A DNA stretch of 62,605 nt from Phenylobacterium sp. (GCF_030681155.1 NZ_JAUXXE010000038.1:1-62605), one strand, 5' to 3'; counted from the first letter of the stretch, positions 27,817-37,555 are shown. Notes: generated by a model from the letters alone, not told the origin. Made by a program: numbers and translations.

Positions 27817-29883
27817 ATGAGCACGCCGATCAATCCGGCCCCGGTTGAGGGCTCCGGACGTCCCGAACTTCCAGCCTATGTCGCCAACGGCCTGATCGGC
27901 CTGCGGGTGCGCGACATGCCGCTGGCGGCCGGCATGGCGCTCCTCAGCGGCTACACCGGAGAGCATCACGAGCGCCAGATCGAAGCGGCGGCCGTGGCGC
28001 CCTATCCGCTCGCGGGCGACCTGGCCTTGAACGGGGTCTGGCTGTCGGACGCGCCGCATCAGGTCGGCGACCTCGTCCAGGCCTACGACTTTTCCGCGGG
28101 CGAGCTGACCAGCCGGTTCACCTATAGCGCCGGGGGCCGGACGGCGCGGGTGGAGGTTCTGACCTTCTGCAGCCGGCAAGCGCCGACGCTGGCGTGCCAG
28201 GAGATCCGCGTCGAGGTCGACGCCGCATGCGAACTGGGCTTGCGGGCCGTGGTCGACGCCGGCGGCGCCGATGGCCGCGCCTTGCGCCACGCCCGGGTCA
28301 CACCTGGCGAAGAGCAGCCGGCCGTCGATGGATCGCTGCTCTGGGAGTCGGCCGGAGCGCTTTCGACCTGCGGCGCGGCCTACGTCACCCAGCTGCTCGG
28401 CGCCGGAGAGCAGGAGCCTTCCCGCCCCCCGCTGCGGGACCACCAGCTGGTAAGTGAATATCGCGTCCGCGGCCGAGCCGGGCGGCCGGTACGCCTGCGC
28501 CAGATCGTTAGTGTGATCCCCCAGGCCATGCATCAGATGCCTGACCAGCATGCCGTGCGTCTGGCGGCCAAGGCCCAAGCCGACGGCTTTGAGACCATTC
28601 GCGCCGAGAACAAAGCCGTCTGGGACGAGCTCTGGAAGGGGCGCATCCACCTAGAAGGGGCCGGGGAGCGTTGGCAGCAGCTCGCCGACGCCGCGGTCTT
28701 TTATCTGAACGCCTCGGTGCACGCCTCCTCGCCGGCCTCCACCTCGATCTTCGGTTTGGCGACCTGGCACGACTATCACTACTATTTCGGGCACGTGATG
28801 TGGGACATCGAGGCGTTTGCGGTCCCGCCGCTCTGCGTCCTCCAGCCGCAAGCGGCTCAAAGCCTGCTCGACTACCGATCGCGCAACCTCGAGGGCGCCA
28901 AGCGCAACGCCCAGGCGTTCGGCCGTCGCGGCCTGCAGTTCCCCTGGGAGAGCGCGCCGGGGACAGGGGAGGAGGCCGCCCCCTTGCCGGGAAGGGCCGC
29001 ATGGCACGAGGACCATGTTTCCCTCGACGTCGCCCGGGCTTTCGCCTTCTACGCGGACGTCTCAGGTGATCTGGAATTCCTCAGAGATCGCGCCTGGCCG
29101 GTGTTGTCGGGCGTCGCTGAATGGATCACCACGCGCGTGACCGCGACCCGAGGCGGCTATGACATCCGCCAGTCCATGGGCATCGCCGAACGCGAGGCGG
29201 CCGTGAACAATGCAGCCTTCACCAATATGGGCGCGGTCGTTGTCCTGCGCGAGGCGGTCGGCGCCGCCGAGCGCCTAGGCTATCGCGCCGACCCGCTATG
29301 GACGCAGATCGCCGAGCAGATGACGATCCCCAGACGCGGCGGCGCCGTCATCTCTCACGACGGCTACCGGATCAACGAGGAGAAGGGCGCCACGCCCGAC
29401 CCGCTGATGGGCCTTTTCCCGTTTGGGTTTGACCTGGCGGCGGCGGAAGAGGCCGCAACCCTGGCCCTCTATCTTGGGATTGCTCAGGACTATATCGGCA
29501 GCCCGATGCTCTCGGCGCTCTATGGGGCCTGGGCGGCCCGAACGGGCGACCGCGACCTTGCGCTCAAATTGCTGGACGAGGGCTATGGCCAATTTTGCAC
29601 GGAGCGCTTTCTTCAAACCCTTGAGTATCGCCCGGACCGCTTCCCCGAGCAGCCGCGCGCCGGCCCGTTCTTCGCCAATATCGGCGGCTTCCTGACCGGA
29701 CTGCTCTTTGGGTTCACCGGGGTTGAGCCTGGCCCGGAGGATGTGGAGTTCTGGCCGCGCCGGCCGGTCATACTCCCGGCCGGCTGGCGGGCCATCGAGG
29801 TCGACCGATTATGGATCCGAGGCCGAGCCTGGCGGCTCAGCGCGCGACACGGCGATCAGCAGGCGATCCTGGCGCCGGTCTAA
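27817..29883 (+). CDS. GH65 disaccharide phosphorylase or glucosidase
   Basis: This 688-residue protein has the GH65 catalytic (alpha/alpha)6 barrel with WDIEAF (about 330) and IAEREAAVNN (candidate catalytic Glu458). GH65 includes maltose, kojibiose and trehalose phosphorylases and also hydrolases, and the exact substrate cannot be read. GGGAGG precedes ATG 27817. A phosphorylase would yield glucose-1-phosphate, which suits the GH13 neighbour and the acetate-kinase genes downstream. A decayed copy of its 5' region lies at 40,996-41,115. Confidence 0.9.
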   Translation: MSTPINPAPVEGSGRPELPAYVANGLIGLRVRDMPLAAGMALLSGYTGEHHERQIEAAAVAPYPLAGDLALNGVWLSDAPHQVGDLVQAYDFSAGELTSRFTYSAGGRTARVEVLTFCSRQAPTLACQEIRVEVDAACELGLRAVVDAGGADGRALRHARVTPGEEQPAVDGSLLWESAGALSTCGAAYVTQLLGAGEQEPSRPPLRDHQLVSEYRVRGRAGRPVRLRQIVSVIPQAMHQMPDQHAVRLAAKAQADGFETIRAENKAVWDELWKGRIHLEGAGERWQQLADAAVFYLNASVHASSPASTSIFGLATWHDYHYYFGHVMWDIEAFAVPPLCVLQPQAAQSLLDYRSRNLEGAKRNAQAFGRRGLQFPWESAPGTGEEAAPLPGRAAWHEDHVSLDVARAFAFYADVSGDLEFLRDRAWPVLSGVAEWITTRVTATRGGYDIRQSMGIAEREAAVNNAAFTNMGAVVVLREAVGAAERLGYRADPLWTQIAEQMTIPRRGGAVISHDGYRINEEKGATPDPLMGLFPFGFDLAAAEEAATLALYLGIAQDYIGSPMLSALYGAWAARTGDRDLALKLLDEGYGQFCTERFLQTLEYRPDRFPEQPRAGPFFANIGGFLTGLLFGFTGVEPGPEDVEFWPRRPVILPAGWRAIEVDRLWIRGRAWRLSARHGDQQAILAPV

Positions 29884-30037
29884 CCCTCGGCCGCCCGAGC
29901 AGTCGCTACGTCGTTCCCGAGGTCTAACATCTCCCCAGCCGCCGGGCCGGCATCTCTGGAGACGCCATGGCTGCCCCCCAGGTGAGCCTGGTGAAGTGGA
30001 GGAGCTTTGAGAGCGGCCGCTCGGGACCTCGGGCGCA

Positions 30038-30053
30038 ATACGCTTATGCGTAT
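30038..30053. promoter_or_regulatory. Inverted repeat upstream of the Pta gene
   Basis: Perfect 6-bp arms ATACGC and GCGTAT surround TTAT, followed at once by TATAAAAT, a possible -10 region. CTTATGCG recurs at 30062. The rest of 29,884-30,242 holds no supported gene. The regulator is unknown. Confidence 0.4.
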
Positions 30054-30281
30054 AAAATGGTCTTATGCGGGTTTCCGTATTTTTGTACGCAACCCTCCCG
30101 ACCAAAGACCCGCCGGCGTTGAGCGTGCTCAAGCGACGTGACGGAGCTGGGCGGACGGCGGACATGGCGTGCTTTTCGCTTAAGGCCCTAGCCACCTTCG
30201 TCAGCGCGGGCGATGATCTGATCGCGGCCACGCGGCGATCTGTTGCGCCCGGAACACTCAGTCGGGGAGCACGTAGCGATC

Positions 30282-31238
30282 GTGGAAAGTCCTGCCGGTC
30301 TCGACGTTTCCATTCCCGGAAGCCAGCTTCAGCGATTGATGCGCATGGCCGAGGCGCAGCCGCCGCTGGCGACAGCTGTCGTGCATCCGGTCGACGTGCT
30401 CTCGTTGACCGGCGCAGTCGAGGCGGCCAAGCGCGGGCTGATCACGCCCATCCTGATCGGGCCGAAAGCGAGGGTCGAGGCGGCTGCTCGAGACGCGGGC
30501 AGGGATATCTCCGCGTACCAACTCGTCGATGTCGAACATAGCCATCAGGCCGCCGAAACGGCTTGCGCGATGGCCGCCAGGGGGCAGGCCGCCGCCATTA
30601 TGAAGGGCGCGCTGCATACCGACGAATTGCTGGAAGCGGTCGTAGCGCCAGGCTCGGGCCTGCGAACCGACCGCAGGATGAGCCACATCTTCGTGCTGGA
30701 CGTGCCGACCTATCCACGACCGCTGCTGGTCAGCGACGCGGCGCTGAACATCTCGCCGGACCTCGCCGCCAAGCGAGACATCGTGCAGAACGCCATTGAT
30801 CTGGCCCATGCGATGGGAACGCCGCTGCCCAAGGTGGCCATTCTCTCGGCGGTGGAAACCGTCAATCCCAAGATGATCTCGACCCTGGACGCGGCCGCCT
30901 TGTGCAAGATGGCCGATCGCGGACAGATCGTTGGCGGGCTGCTGGACGGCCCCCTGGCTTTCGACAACGCGGTGTCGCCGGAGGCGGCCAGGGCTAAGGG
31001 CATCGTCTCGCAGGTGGCGGGCGAGGCAGACATCCTGATCGTTCCCGACATCGAGTCCGGCAACATGTTGGCCAAGCAACTCTTCTATCTGTCGAACGCG
31101 CAGTCGGCGGGAATCGTCCTAGGCGCCCGCGTTCCGATCATGCTGACCAGCCGCTCCGACCCCGAGGCTTCACGTCTGGCGTCCTGTGCGCTCGCCATTC
31201 TGGTCACCCAGCACAAGCCGACCAAGTACCTGAGATGA
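30282..31238 (+). CDS. Phosphate acetyl/butyryltransferase
   Basis: This 318-residue Pta/Ptb-type enzyme interconverts acyl-CoA and acyl phosphate. Features are ATAVVHPVDVLSLTGAVEAA, KGALHTDELL, DRRMSHIFVLD and SGNMLAKQL near the end, typical of the short form without the P-loop-like N-terminal domain. The start is uncertain: GTG 30282 was chosen, while TTG 30243 and ATG 30336 are in frame. Its stop overlaps the acetate kinase start (ATGA), so the two enzymes are coupled. The neighbouring sugar enzymes and stress genes suggest fermentative or overflow carbon use. Confidence 0.9.
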   Translation: MESPAGLDVSIPGSQLQRLMRMAEAQPPLATAVVHPVDVLSLTGAVEAAKRGLITPILIGPKARVEAAARDAGRDISAYQLVDVEHSHQAAETACAMAARGQAAAIMKGALHTDELLEAVVAPGSGLRTDRRMSHIFVLDVPTYPRPLLVSDAALNISPDLAAKRDIVQNAIDLAHAMGTPLPKVAILSAVETVNPKMISTLDAAALCKMADRGQIVGGLLDGPLAFDNAVSPEAARAKGIVSQVAGEADILIVPDIESGNMLAKQLFYLSNAQSAGIVLGARVPIMLTSRSDPEASRLASCALAILVTQHKPTKYLR

Positions 31239-32497
31239 CAGCGGGCGGCATCCTGACCCTGAATGCTGGGTCTTCCAGCTTGAAGTTCGCGGTTTATGAC
31301 GCGACCCCAGATCTGCCCCTCAAGCTGTCTGGACAGATTTCGGGATTGAACGGGCTCCCTCGGATGCGGGCCAGCACCGAGAGCGTCGTCCTCGCCGACG
31401 AACCGTGGGCGGGGCCAGCCGACCTCGACGCCGTGCTTGAGCGGCTCTTCGACTGGCTGGCGGTCCAGCGCCAGGCGGACGGCGTAATCGCCGTCGGGCA
31501 CCGCATCGTTCACGGCGGCCTGGAATTTCGCGAACCGCGAACCCTGGACGAGGACGTTCTCGCCAAGCTCGAGGATTTGTCATCGCTAGCTCCGCTTCAC
31601 CAGCCCTTCAATCTGAGCGGCGTGCGGATGGCGATGCGGCGTGTTCCGAACACGTTGCAGGTCGGAGTCTTCGACACCGCCTTTCATGCGGACCAGCCGG
31701 AGGCGGCGCGGCTCTATGGCCTGCCGCGGGATCTGATCGATGAAGGCGTGCTGGCCTACGGCTTTCACGGCCTGTCCTATGACTACATCGCCAGCGTCCT
31801 GCGCCAACGGGACGGGAAGCGGGCGGGGGGGCGGGCTATTGTTCTGCACCTTGGCAGCGGCGTCTCGCTCTGCGCCATGAACCAGGGGCGCAGCGTCGCC
31901 ACGACCATGGGCTTTTCGGCGCTTGACGGTCCCCCGATGAGCACCCGCAGCGGCTCCATAGATCCCGGCGTCATCCTGTACCTGCTCCAGGCGAAAGGCA
32001 TGAGCCCGGCTGCGGTGAGCGACCTGCTCTATCAACGCTCGGGCCTTCTCGGTCTCTCCGGGCTAAGCGGGGACATGGTGGCGCTGTTGGCCAGCCAGGC
32101 TGCGCATGCGAGGCAAGCGCTTGAGGTCTACGTCTACCGTATCGCACGCGAAATAGGCTCGCTGGCGGCGGCGTTGGGAGGGCTGGACACCTTGGTGTTC
32201 ACCGCCGGTGTCGGCGAGAATGCGCCGGCGATCCGGGAGCGTATCGTGGCCTTCAGCGGCTGGCTCGGCGCTACGCTCGATCACGAGGCGAACTTGGCGG
32301 GAGCCGGCCGGATCGACTCAGGTGGCGGTGTCGAGATCCTGGTCGTTCCGACCGACGAACAGCTGGTGATCGCTCGAGGCGTCTACGAGCGACTTGGCTC
32401 CCGCAGCGAGCCCGAGGAAGCCTTCAGCTCAACAGGCGAGCCGGCTGCCGGTCGCCCTTCTCCATGGCGCGCTGTTAGGCCGGCCGCGCCGCGATGA
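31235..32497 (+). CDS. ackA: Acetate kinase
   Basis: This 420-residue enzyme makes ATP from acetyl phosphate and ADP. Motifs are NAGSSSLK at residues 9-16, VGHRIVHGG, the FDTAFH block, YGFHGLSY and FTAGVGENAP. The last 25 or so residues (after ERLGSRSEPEE) are an unusual low-complexity tail; antisense to its end lies a short glutathione-transferase-like relic, so the natural stop may have been replaced. It follows the Pta-type gene with a 4-bp overlap. No phosphoketolase gene is adjacent. Confidence 0.93.
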   Translation: MTAGGILTLNAGSSSLKFAVYDATPDLPLKLSGQISGLNGLPRMRASTESVVLADEPWAGPADLDAVLERLFDWLAVQRQADGVIAVGHRIVHGGLEFREPRTLDEDVLAKLEDLSSLAPLHQPFNLSGVRMAMRRVPNTLQVGVFDTAFHADQPEAARLYGLPRDLIDEGVLAYGFHGLSYDYIASVLRQRDGKRAGGRAIVLHLGSGVSLCAMNQGRSVATTMGFSALDGPPMSTRSGSIDPGVILYLLQAKGMSPAAVSDLLYQRSGLLGLSGLSGDMVALLASQAAHARQALEVYVYRIAREIGSLAAALGGLDTLVFTAGVGENAPAIRERIVAFSGWLGATLDHEANLAGAGRIDSGGGVEILVVPTDEQLVIARGVYERLGSRSEPEEAFSSTGEPAAGRPSPWRAVRPAAPR

Positions 32498-32530
32498 CCT
32501 TCAGGTAGGCCAAGATGTTCGGATAGGGCG
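32475..32530 (-). pseudogene. Possible glutathione S-transferase C-terminal relic
   Basis: The minus strand reads PPYPNILAYLKVIAARPA then stop, like the final helix of glutathione S-transferases. The frame loses similarity immediately upstream. It overlaps the ackA 3' end and the match is short, so it may be chance. Confidence 0.25.
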
Positions 32531-32779
32531 GCAGCCGACAGCACGGGCTACGATCCGAGAGCGCAGCGCTCGCCGCCAGCCTCGTGGCGCTCGCGGTTCC
32601 TGACGGCGATCGCTGTGCGGACGGCGCCGCAAAGACTAGCGTCTACGACGCATTCCGGCCGCAACGGCACACGCCACACCCTCCCGATCTCGGGCCGCTT
32701 ATCGGGCTAGGGTTCGCCTTGCTCGAGTGGCAGGCGCTGCGCAGATGACAGCGCCGCCACCACGCCTGTCACCCAGCCG

Positions 32780-33046
32780 CTATTCGTTTCGATCGGCGAT
32801 CGCCCCGCCACCTTCTTCCTCTTCCAGCAGCGCGGCGTTGTCGGCATTGGCCGAGAGCCGGACCTGATTTCCTTCGACGGCGGCGACAAGGCCAGCGGAG
32901 AGAAAGTGATGGTGGTCGCCGTGGGAGCCGCTGTCCGCACGCGTCAGCTTGATCCGGTCACCCTCGACCTTGTCGACCGTGCCGAGGTGGACGCCATCGG
33001 CGCCGATGACTTCCATATGTTGCTTGATCGCCGAGAGGTCGGCCAT
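32780..33046 (-). CDS. DUF2171 domain protein
   Basis: This 88-residue protein reads IKQHMEVIGADGVHLGTVDKVEGDRIKLTR near its start (in two adjoining segments), the DUF2171 pattern, which is related to PRC-barrel folds. A His-rich turn (GDHHHF) and an acidic tail follow. CTGAAGGAG precedes the ATG, a good ribosome site. The function is unknown; relatives often occur in stress-linked clusters, which matches the setting here. Confidence 0.8.
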   Translation of the reverse strand: MADLSAIKQHMEVIGADGVHLGTVDKVEGDRIKLTRADSGSHGDHHHFLSAGLVAAVEGNQVRLSANADNAALLEEEEGGGAIADRNE

Positions 33047-33202
33047 GGCTCGCGCTCCTTCAGGTTATCTGGCTGAGGATGAACGGAGTGGAAGGCGCGG
33101 TGTTCCGAGAGCGGCTGGAACGCCCTCGGCGCAGTCTTCACGTTCTTGCTGGTAAGGCTTCTGACAGACGTGTCAGCCGCGGCAAGAGCGTGCGATCGGC
33201 GT

Positions 33203-33409
33203 CTACCAGCTGACCAGATCAGCTAAGCGGACCGGCGCGGTCCGGACCGTCGGCGCGGCGTCCGGTTGAATGACCAAGATGAGTTCGCGAAGCTCCGCGG
33301 CAAGCTCAGCCGCATAGAACGAGCTGTTGCGCGGCCCAGCGGAACGAATGAAATCGGCAAGAGTCTGGCGCTCACTCGGGCTGAACGCATGGCTGTCGGC
33401 AACGAGCAC
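33203..33409 (-). CDS. Possible small hypothetical protein
   Basis: This 68-residue frame starts at GTG 33409 and contains SPSERQTLADFIRSAG and AELAAELRELILV, with plausible amphipathic helices. There is no clear ribosome site and no family. A plus-strand frame also covers it. It may be real or chance. Confidence 0.3.
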   Translation of the reverse strand: MLVADSHAFSPSERQTLADFIRSAGPRNSSFYAAELAAELRELILVIQPDAAPTVRTAPVRLADLVSW

Positions 33410-33641
33410 GAAGCGCGATACGGACCTCGTCCATCGGTCGAGAGCTCACGCGCACATCAGCTGCGCGGGCCCAAGCCGATCTCGCCATCTGGATACGCTT
33501 CACGGTCGCTCTCTTGTTTCACAGGTTGAGACCACGAAGCGTGCCCTGCTGCAATACACGGCCGGGTGGTCGAGGCAGCGTCCCCGGACCAAGCGAAGAA
33601 CTGCTCTGACCGTTCCCGAAAAAGGGCCGGCGCCGAACGCT

Positions 33642-33718
33642 GCTAGGCCGGTTCCAGAGCCATTGCCGTGCTGCGGCGCCCGGCCGGAAGCCGCCGACGG
33701 GGTTAAGAAGCGTCCCCG
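33642..33718 (-). pseudogene. Relic copy of the 3' end of the DUF2188-like gene
   Basis: About 75 bp closely resembles 36138-36213, the last codons of the gene at 36139-36510, including GCTAGGCCGGTTCCA and GAAGCGTCCCC. The reading frame is broken by indels. The rest of 33,410-33,838 has nothing supported. Confidence 0.6.
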
Positions 33719-33838
33719 CCAGGGGCGAAGCGGGCCTTGTGATCACAAAGCGGGGATGATCATAGCCGGCTCTGGCACGGCGCGATGACGACACTCTACG
33801 ACCAGGTTTGCCGCGACGGGCCGTCTTCAATCAGCCCC

Positions 33839-35896
33839 TCAATGCGGCGATGCGACGTCCAGGCGTTCTACTTCTGCTGAGCCCGCGTCCAGCCTGCGGC
33901 CAAGCATGATGCTTTCCATAGCCGCGAATAGCTCTGGAACCTGAATGGGTTTGCAAACCACGCTGTCCATACCGGCTGCAATATAGGCCTCAGCCTGATG
34001 GGCTAATGCGTTTGCTGTGAGCGCGATGACCGGAGTGCGCGCGCGGCCTCCAGCAGCTTCCGCCGCGCGAATGGCAAGGGTGGCCTGAACGCCATCCATT
34101 TCTGGCATCTGTGCGTCCATGAGGATGAGGTCCCATACTTGGGCCTCCCACGCCTGAAGCGCCAGGCGGCCATTTTCGACAATCACCGGTTCGATGCCGA
34201 TCTGGCCGAGGAGGGCGGCCAGCACCAATTGGTTTGTGCGATTGTCCTCGGCGGCCAGGACCCGCAAATTTCCGTAGCCTTGGCGGTCTGGGACGGAGCT
34301 CTGGTAGGGACTTTCCAACTTTTCAGAGCTTGGGCCGACGAACGGCAAGGGCAAGCGCACGATGAATTTCGCGCCCCGGCCTGGCGCGCTTTCGACACTG
34401 ATATCGCCGCCCATCTTGGTCGCCAACTCACGGCTTATGGAAAGGCCAAGACCTGTCCCGCCGAAGCGCCGCGTCGTTGATGCGTCAGCCTGGGTGAAGG
34501 GCTGAAATAAACTCTCCTGACGCTCGAGCGGGATGCCTATCCCGGTGTCGGCGATCTCTATGTGAAGACCATCGCTCCGGCGGCGGAGGCTTAGCGCAAC
34601 GCCGCCGCGTTCGGTGAACTTCAGGGCGTTGGAGATCAGGTTGTAAAGTATCTGGCGCACCCGCACCGGGTCCCCGCGATAGACGCCGGCAGCGCCTTCT
34701 GAGCGAAGGTCGAACGACAGGCCCTTGGCATTCGCCACCGCGCCAAACGTCGCCTGCGCCGCCGCGGTCAAGTCGATTAGATCGAACTCAACGGTCTCCA
34801 GCTCAAGTCTCCCAGCGGCGATCTTGGAGAGGTCCAGAACGTCGTTGACAATCGCCAGCAAGGTTTCGCCCGACTGCCGAATGATCTGCAGCCGCTCTGC
34901 CTGCGAGGCGGGCAGGTCCTCGTGCGCCATGACCTGGGCCATGCCCAGAATGCCGTTCAAGGGTGTGCGAATTTCATGGCTGACGGTCGCCAAGAACGTG
35001 CTCTTGGCGCTGTTCGCGGCTTCGGCGGCGTTGAGCGCCTCAAGGAGCGCCGCTTCGTTCTTCTTGTCCCGGTTTATGTTGCGGATCGCTCCAACGACGC
35101 GCGCCACCCGACCATCATCACCCCGCACAGCTTCCGCGGCGCTTTTGACCCATACATACGAGCCATCGGCGCGGGCTATCCGGTAGGTGGCGTTCAGAGG
35201 CGGCCCGCCGTCTAGGTGCGCGGCCCACAGGGCTTGAGCCGTCGGCCTGTCCCCAGGATGGACCCGGTTCCACATGGATAGCGCATCTCGATAGTCCTTG
35301 AACGGCGTGTGGCCCGGCGCGCCGTCCTCGCGCGCCTCCTGGCGGCTGTGATCAAGCTCCCAAACGTAGACCTGAGCGAGTTCGGTCGCGAGCTTCAGCC
35401 TCTGCTCGGAACGCGCGGTTTCCGCGAGGGCATCCGATAACAGGGCCGCCGTGCGTTCGCGCTCGGCCCCCACGACGACTTGCTTGAAGGCGTCGGCGAG
35501 CAAGTCTGCTAGTTCGCCGAGACGACGCAGCAACCGGTCGTCGCGCGGTCGCACACGCCGGTCGATCGCCGCCAAGACGCCGAGAACCGCGCCGTCGCTG
35601 ACAATTGGCGTTCCGACGAAGCAACGGATATCTGGACTACCGGGAACCAGCTTATGCTGACGCGCGACGGAACAGGTCTCGAAGTCCTCGATCCACAGGG
35701 GCTCGCCGGTGAGCATGATGCGGCGGCTTGGGAACTGGGCGTTGTCGTCCCCCGCGAAGGGCACCATCCGAGCCTGGCGTTCACCTTCCTGCCAAATGAT
35801 GTCGGCGTAAACCCCGTCGAACAGCGCTTGGGCAAGCCTGATGACCCGCTTTGCAGTGGGGCGGATGGCTTCCAGCGTTACATCGCGATCCTGCAT
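33839..35896 (-). CDS. Hybrid histidine kinase (GAF-PAS-HisKA-HATPase-receiver)
   Basis: This 685-residue kinase has an N-terminal GAF domain (about 10-155, with [20 protein letters not shown]) and a PAS domain ending VGAIRNIN (about 175-285). HisKA follows with [10 protein letters not shown] (His307), HATPase with DTGIGIP and GTGLGLS, and a C-terminal receiver with [13 protein letters not shown] (Asp about 594). It is soluble. ATG 35896 follows CAGGGGTG. No response regulator is adjacent. It lies beside heat-shock and stress genes and may sense a stress cue, but this is inferred from position only. Confidence 0.92.
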   Translation of the reverse strand: MQDRDVTLEAIRPTAKRVIRLAQALFDGVYADIIWQEGERQARMVPFAGDDNAQFPSRRIMLTGEPLWIEDFETCSVARQHKLVPGSPDIRCFVGTPIVSDGAVLGVLAAIDRRVRPRDDRLLRRLGELADLLADAFKQVVVGAERERTAALLSDALAETARSEQRLKLATELAQVYVWELDHSRQEAREDGAPGHTPFKDYRDALSMWNRVHPGDRPTAQALWAAHLDGGPPLNATYRIARADGSYVWVKSAAEAVRGDDGRVARVVGAIRNINRDKKNEAALLEALNAAEAANSAKSTFLATVSHEIRTPLNGILGMAQVMAHEDLPASQAERLQIIRQSGETLLAIVNDVLDLSKIAAGRLELETVEFDLIDLTAAAQATFGAVANAKGLSFDLRSEGAAGVYRGDPVRVRQILYNLISNALKFTERGGVALSLRRRSDGLHIEIADTGIGIPLERQESLFQPFTQADASTTRRFGGTGLGLSISRELATKMGGDISVESAPGRGAKFIVRLPLPFVGPSSEKLESPYQSSVPDRQGYGNLRVLAAEDNRTNQLVLAALLGQIGIEPVIVENGRLALQAWEAQVWDLILMDAQMPEMDGVQATLAIRAAEAAGGRARTPVIALTANALAHQAEAYIAAGMDSVVCKPIQVPELFAAMESIMLGRRLDAGSAEVERLDVASPH

Positions 35897-36138
35897 CACC
35901 CCTGGGCTCCCCGATACTGCTTCCTCAACCTAGCCATGTGCGGCGTTAATGCACGACTACCTGGCGTTCCACTTTCTGCGATGCGTAGCTCGGCCAACTT
36001 CCGACAGCCCGGAGTGCGGGTTGGATTTCCCCTCCGCCCAAGCAAGGGCGATTCCGACCCTCCTCGGCACTCGAACAACGGACTGCTCTCCTCCCAGCGC
36101 GCCCGAACGCTGACGAATACCGGGAGTTTCTGCCGCGG

Positions 36139-36510
36139 CTAGGCCGGTTCCAGCACCACCGACGTGCCGCGGTGCTCGGCCGGAGGCGCCGCCGGGGTGA
36201 AGAAGCGTCCCCCGAGCGTCCCATCCCGCAAATGAATGCGGACCTCAGAGGGAATGCCAACCTTCGCCAGACGATGGGCCAGGTGACGAGCTGCTTGTTC
36301 GGCCGCACGCCCGCTGCGGAAAACCAGATCGTTGTCGATCTGCTCGCCCCGGACCGTCCACCCTTGTCCAAGGGGCCGCACATCGATGATGCGCATGTTG
36401 TCGTGCTCCAAGTAGCCCGCTTTCCACCGCCGCCCCGGGCGCCAATGCCGCGGCTGATCACACGCGATGAGAGACGCCGCCTGAGAGTTGCTAGTGAGTA
36501 CGCTTGTCAT
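36139..36510 (-). CDS. Small DUF2188-like protein
   Basis: A protein of up to 123 residues whose conserved-looking part starts MRIIDVRPLGQGWTVRG and continues SGRAAEQAARHLAHRLAK then VRIHLRDGTLGGRFF, resembling DUF2188-type small proteins. The start may be ATG 36510 or ATG 36396, where the domain begins. It overlaps the upstream gene by 20 bp if the longer form is used. A broken duplicate of its 3' end lies at 33,642. Its function is unknown. Confidence 0.65.
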   Translation of the reverse strand: MTSVLTSNSQAASLIACDQPRHWRPGRRWKAGYLEHDNMRIIDVRPLGQGWTVRGEQIDNDLVFRSGRAAEQAARHLAHRLAKVGIPSEVRIHLRDGTLGGRFFTPAAPPAEHRGTSVVLEPA

Positions 36511-36814
36511 GACCGGCTTCCATCGAGTCCAGCCGTTTCAGCGCCGCCAACACCTCGTGCAACGGGACCGGTTCGATGGTGCCCAACAGCCATCTGAGGC
36601 GTGGCTCGTCCTGCACCGCCGATGCATCGGACGCCCAAGATGAGAGGATTTCTCGTTTGTCGCGGAACGTGAGGTGAGGGTCCTTCACCACATCATCGGG
36701 GTTTTGAAAGCACACGGCAGGACGAACGCCACGTTCGAGCGCGGTCCTGAGATCCCAGGGTGGGCGGACGCCCTGCGGACCAAAGATCTGTTCTGTCGTC
36801 GCCAGTCGCATCAT
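36491..36814 (-). CDS. Conserved small hypothetical protein
   Basis: This 107-residue protein has a central core NPDDVVKDPHLTFRDKREIL followed by SSWASDASAV and the end segment HEVLAALKRLD. This core recurs in small alphaproteobacterial proteins of unknown function that I recall from related genomes. AGGAGAGAAG sits directly before ATG 36814. It is probably co-transcribed with the downstream DUF2188-like gene. There is no signal peptide or membrane segment. Confidence 0.75.
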   Translation of the reverse strand: MMRLATTEQIFGPQGVRPPWDLRTALERGVRPAVCFQNPDDVVKDPHLTFRDKREILSSWASDASAVQDEPRLRWLLGTIEPVPLHEVLAALKRLDSMEAGHDKRTH

Positions 36815-36970
36815 CTTCTCTCCTGTAATCTCCTTTCACAATCGCTCCGTGACTCTCAGACGGCGAGCCAGGCGCGCTATTCTCGGGGTTGGGATCAGTT
36901 GTCGCCCACGCGTTCACGCTGAGAGGCGAGTCTCGTCGCCTAAGAGGGCCAATCGCTTACGCCGCCGCTG

Positions 36971-37456
36971 TTAGGCGGCTGGACGCTCTGTCTGGTCCTT
37001 GTTGATCTGGCGCATGTTCGGCCAAGCCGGGGGCGCCAGGATCTCGATGCGCCGAGGCTTCAGCGCCTCAGGCGCTTGGCGAGGGAGATCAATGGCCAGG
37101 ACGCCGTTGTCACAGCTTGCGGACCTCACGACGACATAGTCGGCCAGTTCGAACCTTCGCTCGAAGTCACGCGAGGCGATGGCGCGATGCAGGTAGGTGC
37201 TCGCGCTGTGATCGGCTTTGGCCTTGCGGCCGACGACGACCAGACGGTTCGCCTGCGCCGCCATTTCGAACTCATCGGCGCCAAAGCCTGCGGCGGCCAA
37301 GGTGATGCGATAGCCGTCGTCACCAGTCTTCTCGACGTCGTAGGGCGGGTAGCTGCGGTCGCCTTCGCTTCTCATCACGCTGTCGATGAGCTCCGCGACC
37401 CGGTCGACGCTGATCATCGACCGGTAGAGGGGCGAGAAGTCATATGCCGTGCTCAT
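36971..37456 (-). CDS. Hsp20 small heat-shock protein
   Basis: This 161-residue alpha-crystallin-domain chaperone has YDVEKTGDDGYRITLAAAGF as the first strands, ANRLVVVGRKA in the core, FERRFELAD and the C-terminal anchoring region PRRIEI (an I-x-I-like motif). It binds unfolding proteins and keeps them refoldable. ATG 37456 is chosen because GAGGAG lies 6 nt upstream; the other ATG, at 37462, abuts that site. The leader has a ROSE-like thermometer and an RpoH-like promoter, so heat control at both levels is expected. Confidence 0.93.
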   Translation of the reverse strand: MSTAYDFSPLYRSMISVDRVAELIDSVMRSEGDRSYPPYDVEKTGDDGYRITLAAAGFGADEFEMAAQANRLVVVGRKAKADHSASTYLHRAIASRDFERRFELADYVVVRSASCDNGVLAIDLPRQAPEALKPRRIEILAPPAWPNMRQINKDQTERPAA

Positions 37457-37555
37457 TTCCATCTCCTCAGAACGAGCAAGGTGGACCCGAGAGGCGCCCG
37501 GAAGCGCGGGCGCCCCCTGGATGTCGTCGAGCCCTCGCGGCGCTCGACGACGAAG
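37457..37555 (-). promoter_or_regulatory. ROSE-like RNA thermometer in the hsp20 leader
   Basis: The leader folds into three hairpins. One has 10-bp arms GTCGTCGAGC and GCTCGACGAC (37523-37532, 37542-37551). One has 8-bp arms GGCGCCCG and CGGGCGCC (37493-37500, 37507-37514). The last pairs CTTGCTC (37480-37474) with the GAGGAG ribosome site (37468-37463). In that stem the G of TTGCT bulges opposite the Shine-Dalgarno, the hallmark of ROSE elements in alphaproteobacterial small heat-shock leaders. Confidence 0.75.

Noticed and set aside
27676..28650. 324-codon minus-strand frame
   Set aside because: Antisense to the GH65 gene and crosses its promoter.
30065..30541. 158-codon plus-strand frame
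   Set aside because: Its second half overlaps the Pta-type gene in another frame and no domain is visible.
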